From: a virus
IMG/VR virus record: IMGVR_UViG_3300035659_000060
Span: 1 to 36,452 of that record
DNA length: 36,452 nucleotides
Reading direction: 5' to 3' (one strand)
The position numbers were made by a program, and so were the translations under genes. The notes beneath the pieces are model-generated. The model worked only from the letters and a program-made list of their open reading frames with translations, ran no database searches and had not been told where the DNA came from. This document shows positions 32,026 to 36,452 of the stretch, one piece after another (position 1 is the stretch's first letter; every line of letters starts with the position of its first letter).

Positions 32026-32577
32026 TCACGATGCCTCTTCCCTGAGACTGTCAATTGCGACCCAGACGGTTTCGGGCCTTCCTTCAGGCCCGGCGATCTT
32101 GCCGAACTCGGCGACGGCGCCCTGGTCGCGGAGGGCGCCCCTTCTCGGCGTGATACAATTAATGCCCCAATGGAGCCGGGCGGCGAGCTGACGGTCGGTG
32201 GCGGGCCCGCCATCCATCAGGGCCTTGAAGACCGCCCTCTCCCTCGCATTGAGCTCCTCTGGCGTGAAGGAGTGATAGGCGGCAATACTCGTCCCCTGGA
32301 CGCCCTTCTTCTTCAGCGCCTTGTAGGTGGCAAAGAGAAGCGCCCTGATGTGCTGGCACCGGCCCCTGAAATGAAACCCGGGGCAGGTGCAAGCTATCTT
32401 TCGATTGTCAAGGTCGACATGGAGCTCGTAGGTCTTCTCGGGGATGCTCCTCGAGGGCCAGACAACGACCTGCGAGTAGAGGTCCCTCCGGATGATCCAC
32501 TCCTTCGGAATGTTGGCGCTCCTCGGGAGGTAGAAGACGGGGCGCTTGTCCGGTGGAATAGGGGGGACCTCGACCAT
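32026..32577 (-). CDS. SWIM zinc-finger and winged-helix protein
   Basis: The product is 183 residues. A SWIM finger is clear in KIACTCPGFHFRGRCQHIRA (C63, C65, C74, H76; CxCx8CxH). The preceding segment (YELHVDLDNR) is its usual beta lead-in. The C-terminal 75 residues (TPEELNARERAVFKALMDGG; QLAARLHWGINCITPRRGAL) form a winged helix. The combination implies a nucleic-acid-binding regulator or a cofactor of a recombination/repair machine. It overlaps nothing; the gap to the radical SAM gene is six bases. Confidence 0.7.
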   Translation of the reverse strand: MVEVPPIPPDKRPVFYLPRSANIPKEWIIRRDLYSQVVVWPSRSIPEKTYELHVDLDNRKIACTCPGFHFRGRCQHIRALLFATYKALKKKGVQGTSIAAYHSFTPEELNARERAVFKALMDGGPATDRQLAARLHWGINCITPRRGALRDQGAVAEFGKIAGPEGRPETVWVAIDSLREEAS

Positions 32578-32583
32578 TTGACC

Positions 32584-33312
32584 TCAAAGATTTCTCAGGC
32601 TCTCCTTGATGTAGATCTTGCTCTCGATGCCGAGGCGCTTGATCGTCTCGAGGATGTCGGCCCGGGCTTGGGGCCAGTCGATGGTCTTCTCGTGCGGATG
32701 ATAATTTAATTTTCCGATCTTGAACTCGTCGACGACATCGGCGAGTTGCTCGAGGAACCGGATGGTGTCGCCCGGGTGGATGATTGGCTCGAGCGAGACC
32801 CAAGTCAGGATGTCGTCCTTGTGCGCATCCTTGATCGCCCGGACCCGGTCCACGACGGTCCCGCAGCGGGGCTCCCAGTGGATCCGTTCGCCCTCGTCCT
32901 GGACGGTGAGGGTGACCCCGAACTTGCAGAACCGGGCCCGGCGCATCAGATCGAAGTCCCGCGGGGCCCGGTCGCCCTGCTTCGTGAGGATGGCGAACGG
33001 GGCGTCGTGCTCCACCATGAGCTTGAGGACCTCGCGGGTGAGCTCGAGCCCGATGTCCAGGTCCTGGTAGGGGTCGGCAATGAAGCACATCAGGATGGGG
33101 TCATCGGTCCCGGAGAACGCCGGCAGTTCCTTGGCGAGGCCTTCCAGGACGCCCTTCCTCGGATACGGATGACCGTGAAATTGTTCTGGGCTCTTGTGAC
33201 AAAAGGCGGGTCCAAAACAATACAGGCACCCTCCGGGGCAGCCGACATAATGGTTCAAGGCCAGCTTCGCATATTCACCGGCCTTGCCCGCGGGCCTGTA
33301 AATAAAGCTCAT
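32584..33312 (-). CDS. Radical SAM protein (SPL/DUF5131-like)
   Basis: The product is 242 residues. A canonical CxxxCxxC cluster site is at C25, C29, C32 (VGCPGGCLYCFGPAFCHKS), with another cysteine at C38. IADPYQDLDIGLELTREVLK, APFAILTKQGDRAPRDFDL and SLEPIIHPGDTIRF resemble the barrel strands of spore photoproduct lyase-like and DUF5131-like proteins found in viruses. It would bind a 4Fe-4S cluster and S-adenosylmethionine and make a 5'-deoxyadenosyl radical. The substrate is unknown; DNA lesion repair or nucleotide modification are possible. The start overlaps the zinc protein stop by ATGA. Confidence 0.8.
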   Translation of the reverse strand: MSFIYRPAGKAGEYAKLALNHYVGCPGGCLYCFGPAFCHKSPEQFHGHPYPRKGVLEGLAKELPAFSGTDDPILMCFIADPYQDLDIGLELTREVLKLMVEHDAPFAILTKQGDRAPRDFDLMRRARFCKFGVTLTVQDEGERIHWEPRCGTVVDRVRAIKDAHKDDILTWVSLEPIIHPGDTIRFLEQLADVVDEFKIGKLNYHPHEKTIDWPQARADILETIKRLGIESKIYIKESLRNL

Positions 33313-33659
33313 GGCCTCATCCCCATCTTCATCATGAAAGTTCCCATGACGGTCGTCGGTTCCTTCTCCTTGACCGGGACCGGGCCTTTCTGCCTCCGCA
33401 ACTTGAGATTACGCTTGAGCCTCTTGCACCTGGTCTCTGTCTGAGAGCAGAAGTTGGAGGGGGCCATCTTGAGCTTCTTGAGGTTGCAGGTGAGGGACTT
33501 ATTCTGATAGCAGCGGAGGACGGGCTTCTCCTGGTCGGATGTCGGCGCCGGCGTCGAGCCGGTCTTGTATCCGCAGCGGGGGCAGCCCTTGTGCTGGCCG
33601 CCGGTCGATAACTTGTTGCCGCAGATCCTGCACGCGCGGGGGCGCTTGCCGCGGGTCAA
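33309..33659 (-). CDS. Zinc-binding basic protein
   Basis: The product is 116 residues. It begins with TTG at 33659 overlapping the previous stop (TTGA). The N terminus has a zinc ribbon (CRICGNKL, then GCPRCGYK), followed by three more cysteines (LRCYQNKSLTCNL; NFCSQTETRCKR) and a very basic KRLKRNLKLRRQK stretch. It may bind nucleic acid. It is translationally coupled to the ASCH and radical SAM genes. Confidence 0.55.
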   Translation of the reverse strand: MTRGKRPRACRICGNKLSTGGQHKGCPRCGYKTGSTPAPTSDQEKPVLRCYQNKSLTCNLKKLKMAPSNFCSQTETRCKRLKRNLKLRRQKGPVPVKEKEPTTVMGTFMMKMGMRP

Positions 33660-33973
33660 GCAATCGCATCCCCGAGATGGAAGCCCAGGATGTATCCGAT
33701 GCCGAGGTCCTGCCTGCCCTGGTCGCTCGGTTCCCGGCCGAGGGCGTCCCGGGCGTTCTTATAGGAGTTGGTCCGGACGACCTTCCTGCGGTGGACCTCC
33801 TTGGCGCAGACGAAGGTGGCCGTGACGAGCTCGCCATTTTCCAGCGCCTCCATTGCGTGGCCCGCTCTCACGACCCAGAACGGGGAGGCCTTGCGGAACT
33901 CGGCCGTCTTGGTGCCGGCGACTATCTGGTCGTAATATATTTTCCTGATTCTAAAACTTAGTCTATATACCAT
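33656..33973 (-). CDS. ASCH/PUA-like domain protein
   Basis: The product is 105 residues from ATG 33973. MVYRLSFRIRKIYYDQIVAG followed by TKTAEFRK is the signature opening of ASCH domains, a PUA-like fold that binds RNA or modified nucleotides. The remainder (ALENGELVTATFVCAKEVHR) continues the barrel. Viral ASCH proteins are usually small single-domain proteins like this. It overlaps the tiny zinc-ribbon gene by 11 bases. The longer frame to 34138 is noise. Confidence 0.72.
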   Translation of the reverse strand: MVYRLSFRIRKIYYDQIVAGTKTAEFRKASPFWVVRAGHAMEALENGELVTATFVCAKEVHRRKVVRTNSYKNARDALGREPSDQGRQDLGIGYILGFHLGDAIA

Positions 33974-34121
33974 CCTTGTCCCTCCAATCTTTGAACTCGT
34001 CGACATTCTTGACTTCCGGTTCAGGATCCGGCATTGGTGCTCCGCAGGAAACGCACCGCATGATATTGCCCGCCCAGGCTCCCCTGCATTTCGGGCAGAC
34101 CTTGATCGCGCCGGCGTCCAT
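33963..34121 (-). CDS. Tiny zinc-ribbon protein
   Basis: The product is 52 residues. ATG 34121 directly follows the stop of the preceding frame. Two cysteine pairs form a compact zinc ribbon (KVCPKCRGAW; MRCVSCGAPM), then an acidic tail (PEPEVKNVDEFKDWR). It overlaps the ASCH gene start by 11 bases, so it is coupled to it. Similar tiny ribbons are common in archaeal viruses as transcription or host-interaction factors; the role here is unknown. Confidence 0.6.
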   Translation of the reverse strand: MDAGAIKVCPKCRGAWAGNIMRCVSCGAPMPDPEPEVKNVDEFKDWRDKDGI

Positions 34122-34547
34122 TCAGTCACTCTCCCCATCTACTGGTTGGCCGTCTTCGATGATATGGACGCGAGATTGTTTCGGAGAGGGGGGCTTGTGA
34201 GGATGGTCCCGATTGCAGACGGGGCAGGAAAGAAGCCACTGTCTGAGCGTGCCGCATGACGGGCAGGTGGGGGGTTCTGGGTCAATTATGTAGACAGGGG
34301 GGGGCCGCTTGATGGGGCGTTCCGGAGGAGTAGGCGCAGCAGGAGTCGAACCTGCAACCTTCCGTGTATCAGACGGATGCACTACCGTTGTGCTATGCGC
34401 CTTCTTGGCCTTGAGTTTCTTCTTGAGGATTCTAAGGCGCCGAGTTATCTTTCCCTGGGCGAGGATTTTCTTGGCGTGCTTCTTGTAATATTTTCTCATG
34501 TACTCGCGCATGTACTTGTTCTTGGCGGCTTTCTGGCGGGCGTTCAT
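34122..34547 (-). CDS. Basic N terminus plus zinc ribbon, frame spans a tRNA gene
   Basis: The product would be 141 residues from ATG 34547, which overlaps the previous stop as ATGA. Residues 1-48 are very basic and helical (NKYMREYMRKYYKKHAKKI). Residues 49-73 are translated from an embedded tRNA-Ile gene on the same strand (RKVAGSTPAAP is a familiar tRNA translation). Residues 75-141 carry a zinc ribbon (TCPSCGT; SCPVCNRD). Both ends look like protein. Either this is one gene with a tRNA inside it, or two small genes joined by a tRNA that happens to be open. If the tRNA is processed, the full mRNA would be cut. Confidence 0.45.
   Translation of the reverse strand: MNARQKAAKNKYMREYMRKYYKKHAKKILAQGKITRRLRILKKKLKAKKAHSTTVVHPSDTRKVAGSTPAAPTPPERPIKRPPPVYIIDPEPPTCPSCGTLRQWLLSCPVCNRDHPHKPPSPKQSRVHIIEDGQPVDGESD
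34331..34402 (-). tRNA. tRNA-Ile(GAT)
   Basis: A 72-nt cloverleaf on the minus strand: 7-bp acceptor AGGCGCA/TGCGCCT with discriminator A, D-arm GCAC-AACGGTA-GTGC, anticodon stem TCCGT/ACGGA with loop CTGATAC (anticodon GAT), variable region AGGTT, and T-arm GCAGG-TTCGACT-CCTGC. All stems pair perfectly and CCA is not encoded. It lies in-frame inside a reading frame of the early operon and is carried by the virus, not the host. It could supply isoleucine tRNA during infection or serve as an RNA-processing site. Confidence 0.85.
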
Positions 34548-35032
34548 CGTTCCTTCTCCATGCAGCTCGTGCAAAGCGTCTGTTCCTCGTTGGCCCATGC
34601 GCAGACATCCTCGCAGGGTTCTTCGTGGGTGCAACCGCAGATCCGGCAGCGCCCTTCCTGCAGGCTGGCGTTGGCCCATATCCAGGACCAGGTCCCGGCC
34701 TGCGTCCAGGTCTTCTCTTTCCTGTTCTTGGCGAGGCGCGGATGGCCGCCATGGTAGACGACGAGCAGGACCCGGAAGTTCTGCTCGAGGAGCGGGCGCT
34801 CGTCGAGGCGCTTGATGATTGCCTTCTCATGATCGGCCCGGCGATCGTCGACCGTGACCTCCACCAGCGTCGGACCCTGGCGGGTGGCGTAGAGGCGGTC
34901 GAAGCCGGCGACATTGCACATCCCACCCCAGGAGAAGCGATGCTCCTTGGCCAGGAGCTCCCAGCCGAGGGCCTGGACCTTCTTGTCGAACTCGACCGCC
35001 TTGCTGTTGCCCTTGCGGGCGGAGTTCTTCAC
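34544..35032 (-). CDS. PD-(D/E)XK-like protein with C-terminal Cys cluster
   Basis: The product is 162 residues. The N-terminal 110 residues have a helix, then GFDRLYATRQGPTLVEVTV with D45 and E58, placed like the first acidic pair of a restriction-like nuclease, but the lysine of ExK is threonine. The C terminus (CRICGCTHEEPC, then CEDVCAW and LCTSC; C129 to C157) is a cysteine cluster commonly attached to viral ParB-like and nuclease proteins. It overlaps its neighbours by ATGA on both sides. It may be an inactive or altered nuclease. Confidence 0.6.
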   Translation of the reverse strand: MKNSARKGNSKAVEFDKKVQALGWELLAKEHRFSWGGMCNVAGFDRLYATRQGPTLVEVTVDDRRADHEKAIIKRLDERPLLEQNFRVLLVVYHGGHPRLAKNRKEKTWTQAGTWSWIWANASLQEGRCRICGCTHEEPCEDVCAWANEEQTLCTSCMEKER

Positions 35033-35259
35033 TTCCGTCCCTCCTCACAATCGAGCGCGTCCCGGCACTCGGCCGGCTTGCAGATGCCCCGGTCCTGGCA
35101 TGGCCGGCCGGTCTTGCGATTGGTCGAGGATTTAGGTCCATGCCCATCCACTTTCTTGGGCCGGCATTTCGGACAATAGGCATAGAGCCGTTTCTTGAAT
35201 GTTATCTTGCGGAGGAATGTCCCACACTTCCCGCAGAAATTAGATTCGAGGCTCGTCAT
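35029..35259 (-). CDS. Zinc-ribbon protein (TFS/Rpb9-like appearance)
   Basis: The product is 76 residues. The start FCGKCGTFLRK, with YAYCPKCRPKK about 20 residues later, makes a ribbon resembling the N-terminal domain of archaeal TFS/Rpb9 proteins. The second half has further cysteines (PCQDRGICKPAECRDALDC). The ATG overlaps the previous stop (TAATG). A role in altering host transcription is possible but unproven; general zinc-ribbon folding is all that is visible. Confidence 0.55.
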   Translation of the reverse strand: MTSLESNFCGKCGTFLRKITFKKRLYAYCPKCRPKKVDGHGPKSSTNRKTGRPCQDRGICKPAECRDALDCEEGRK

Positions 35260-35477
35260 TATTCATCCCTCGGGTGGCAAACCGGGCAGTAGATTATCCG
35301 GCCGGTTCCGTCGCAGATGTCGCAGGTGATGTTGTCCTCGGGGTGGAGGCAACAACAGGTATCATCGCCGCATTCGTGGCCGTCGACGCCTTCGCCCCCG
35401 CATTTCCAGCAGTGTTCGGATTCGAGGAGGGCGCCGCACTTCGGGCAAAACCCTTCATCGTCATCATCTTCGGTCAT
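35259..35477 (-). CDS. Cysteine-rich DnaJ-like zinc protein
   Basis: The product is 72 residues from ATG 35477, overlapping the preceding stop as ATGA; the frame to 35927 is noise. Eleven cysteines are arranged as FCPKCGA, CWKCGGEG, ECGDDTCCCL and ITCDICDGTG with a final YCPVCHP. CWKCGGEG and CDICDGTG resemble the CxxCxGxG repeats of DnaJ zinc domains. An acidic N terminus (MTEDDDDEGF) precedes them. Protein-protein interaction is likely; the target is unknown. Confidence 0.6.
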   Translation of the reverse strand: MTEDDDDEGFCPKCGALLESEHCWKCGGEGVDGHECGDDTCCCLHPEDNITCDICDGTGRIIYCPVCHPRDE

Positions 35478-35680
35478 GCGCCCTCCTGGAGGACCTGGAC
35501 GTCGGCCCATCCTTCGTGCTGCAGCATCTCGACGAGGTTGTTGAGGAGCCGGTCCTGGCCGGGCCGGACCTCGGACTGGCGCGTGTACTCGCGGCCGTCG
35601 ATGGTGCGGCGCTCCTTGGCGTCGGCGAACTGCCGGGCGGCCCGGGGGTTCGGGGGACCCGTGGCCCAGATGGCGATCAT
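35474..35680 (-). CDS. Small hypothetical protein
   Basis: The product is 68 residues from ATG 35680, overlapping the preceding tiny gene as ATGA and having GGGAGG about 12 bases upstream; a longer frame to 35749 is antisense in character. The sequence is helical (RLLNNLVEMLQHEGWADVQV) with an arginine-rich middle (RTIDGREYTRQ). Overlap with the zinc protein at its end shows coupling. Function is unknown. Confidence 0.5.
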   Translation of the reverse strand: MIAIWATGPPNPRAARQFADAKERRTIDGREYTRQSEVRPGQDRLLNNLVEMLQHEGWADVQVLQEGA

Positions 35681-35826
35681 GAGGCGAGCCTCCCGTAGGG
35701 CCAGTTGGTGCATTGCGCACAGGATTTGACCCCGACCTTCTTCTGGCAAGCCTCGATGTCGGACTCCAGTTGGCTTTGACGAGCGCCATCATGCGGCGAC
35801 AACAGCGGGCAGGTATCCTCGACCAA
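35677..35826 (-). CDS. Tiny cysteine protein, first gene of early operon
   Basis: The product is 49 residues. The start is TTG at 35826, placed about eight bases after GAGGAGG; no ATG fits this frame. The sequence has MVEDTCPLLSPHDGARQSQL, then EACQKKVGVKSCAQCTNW. The CP, C and CxxC cysteines could bind one metal. It ends in an ATGA overlap with the next gene, which supports its reality. It is the gene nearest attR. Confidence 0.5.
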   Translation of the reverse strand: MVEDTCPLLSPHDGARQSQLESDIEACQKKVGVKSCAQCTNWPYGRLAS

Positions 35827-35852
35827 ATCATCATCCTCCTCGTCCTTGTATT

Positions 35853-35885
35853 CGAAAAAAGAAAAAGAGCCCGGCGCGGCCGGGC
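35853..35885 (-). terminator. Hairpin plus T-run next to attR
   Basis: On the minus strand GCCCGGC (35885-35879) pairs with GCCGGGC (35875-35869), followed by TCTTTTTCTTTTTTCG. This looks like an intrinsic terminator that would stop transcripts leaving tRNA-Val. A TTTAAG-like element at 35887-35893 could alternatively be the TATA box of the early operon, with this palindrome as operator near the start site. The two readings cannot be separated from sequence. Confidence 0.5.
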
Positions 35886-35936
35886 CCTTAAACTCCGTGG
35901 GAAAAAGCCTGGTACCTGGTGATGCACCCGTCTTTG

Positions 35937-35963
35937 AGGGTGGAATGGGCCGAGGCGGATTCG
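35937..35963. repeat. attR: 3' end of tRNA-Val plus flank
   Basis: This is the right copy of the 27-bp integration repeat (26 of 27 bases match 1-27). It includes the T-arm 3' side and acceptor stem of the tRNA and nine flanking bases. Excision by recombination between the copies would restore the tRNA and yield a circle of about 35.9 kb. The T-arm substitution in attL is the only difference. Confidence 0.9.
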
Positions 35964-36020
35964 AACCGCCGACCTCCGCGTTGTAAGCGCGACGTCATGA
36001 CCGGTCTAGACCATCGGCCC
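35946..36020 (-). tRNA. tRNA-Val(TAC), integration target
   Basis: A 75-nt tRNA on the minus strand: acceptor GGGCCGA/TCGGCCC with discriminator A, anticodon stem TCGCG/CGCGG with loop CTTACAA (anticodon TAC), T-arm GGCGG-TTCGAAT-CCGCC. CCA is not encoded. The gene is intact because attR retains the whole tRNA; only its 3' end is duplicated at the left. A T-rich promoter-like CTTTAC lies about 25-30 nt upstream (36044-36050). Confidence 0.93.
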
Positions 36021-36153
36021 GCGTAAAAGGAAAAGGCGGCCCGGGTAAAGGTCTTTGCGTTAACCCCGCGTGCACCCTGGCGGATCCGCCTGCTCGCCCC
36101 GGATATAAACCCCCCGGCAAACCCTATATATAGTAATTGCTGATAGGGCGCAC
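36021..36153. promoter_or_regulatory. Divergent host promoters: tRNA-Val and coaBC
   Basis: This host intergenic region has no gene. On the plus side, CTATATATAG (36124-36133) lies about 25 nt before the coaBC ATG at 36154, giving a leaderless transcript. On the minus side, the tRNA-Val promoter would lie near 36044-36060. The strong TATA and short spacing are archaeal features. Confidence 0.6.
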
Positions 36154-36452
36154 ATGCACCCTTCCAACGACCTGAGAGGCGCCAAGAGCAAGAGGCTGGA
36201 GGGAAAGCGAATCATCCTCGGCGTCACGGGCAGCATCGCCGCCGTGGAGGACGTCCGCCTAACCCGCGAGCTCATCCGCCACGGGGCCGAGGTCTATCCG
36301 GTCATGAGCCCCGCCGCCGCGAAGATAATCCATCCCGATTCGCTGTGGTTCGCCTCGGGCAACCGGGCCGTCGTGGAGCTCACCGGCGCCGTGGAACATG
36401 TTCACCTCTGCGGCAAGGTCCACGACCGCGCGGATCTTCTGCTCATCGCACC
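36154..36452 (+). CDS. coaBC: CoaBC (Dfp) flavoprotein, partial, host gene
   Basis: The first 99 residues of the bifunctional phosphopantothenoylcysteine decarboxylase/ligase of coenzyme A synthesis; the gene runs off the window. RIILGVTGSIAAVEDVRLTR is the FMN-binding flavoprotein start, and RHGAEVYPVMSPAA is the next conserved strand. A later segment contains VHLCGKVHDRADLLLIAP, matching the decarboxylase core. It is read on the plus strand from its own promoter, outside attR. Its sequence is the main taxonomic clue (archaeal, Thermoplasmatota-like). Confidence 0.85.
   Translation, partial: MHPSNDLRGAKSKRLEGKRIILGVTGSIAAVEDVRLTRELIRHGAEVYPVMSPAAAKIIHPDSLWFASGNRAVVELTGAVEHVHLCGKVHDRADLLLIA

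Noticed and set aside
35478-35927. Extension of the DnaJ-like zinc gene to 35927
   Set aside because: The upstream codons are arginine/serine-rich antisense-like sequence, and two coupled small genes occupy the region in other frames.
1-36452. CRISPR array, insertion sequence or diversity-generating retroelement
   Set aside because: No regularly spaced long repeats, transposase or reverse transcriptase motifs were seen on either strand.
1-36452. Replicative helicase, polymerase, MCM or DNA methylase genes
   Set aside because: No Walker-type helicase, polymerase or SAM-methylase motif appears outside the terminase and radical SAM genes.

Overview
The window is an almost exactly bounded head-tailed provirus (siphovirus type, HK97-fold capsid) integrated in an archaeal chromosome. 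The right end carries an intact tRNA-Val(TAC) gene. Its 3' end plus flank (35937-35963) is repeated at the extreme left (1-27, 26 of 27 bases identical), and a tyrosine recombinase lies directly inside the left repeat. Beyond the tRNA is the start of a host coaBC (dfp) gene behind a TATA box about 25 nt upstream of its ATG, which is typical of leaderless archaeal promoters. The CoaBC sequence, high GC, TATA/BRE-type promoters and GGAGGT ribosome binding sites together suggest a Thermoplasmatota-like euryarchaeon (for example the Methanomassiliicoccales neighbourhood). That placement is inference from one partial host gene.

Almost everything is on the minus strand, so transcription runs from the right end (near attR) to the left end (integrase). 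Right to left: (1) 35826-28987 is an early/accessory operon of small overlapping genes, many of them zinc-ribbon or cysteine-rich. It also holds a PD-(D/E)XK-like protein, a tRNA-Ile(GAT) gene embedded in a reading frame, an ASCH-domain protein, a radical SAM protein, a SWIM zinc-finger/winged-helix protein, a large ParB-family protein and a two-TM holin-like peptide. (2) 28983-19773 is the packaging and head module: small and large terminase, a ribbon-helix-helix-like regulator, a likely late promoter with a tandem 10-bp repeat, a portal-MuF fusion, a prohead protease with scaffold tail, decoration protein, major capsid protein, a two-TM membrane protein and connectors. (3) 19772-9177 is the tail module: completion proteins, a fusion of an N-terminal membrane anchor, a long beta-helix and a tail-terminator-like domain, tail tube, a G/T chaperone pair with probable frameshift, tape measure and two large tail-tip proteins. 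(4) 9059-7959 holds the only two plus-strand viral genes: an AT-rich membrane/zinc-ribbon protein and an AbrB-like regulator. (5) 7799-40 is a left accessory module with small unknown genes, a zinc-ribbon coiled-coil protein, an HTH protein, a DGQHR (ParB-fold) protein, a winged-helix protein whose gene carries ten TGTTAG/CTAACA motifs, a nuclease-like protein and the integrase.

The structural set looks complete for a tailed virus. No polymerase, helicase, methylase, ParA or endolysin is recognisable, so replication probably relies on the host with a virus-encoded DNA-binding protein. The most unusual points are the beta-helix/tail-terminator fusion, the iteron-like repeat cluster, the tRNA inside a reading frame, the tandem repeat at the late promoter, and several small genes with very short frames or non-ATG starts. 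Most internal starts were chosen from ATGA/TGATG overlaps with the preceding gene, so many differ from the longest open frame.
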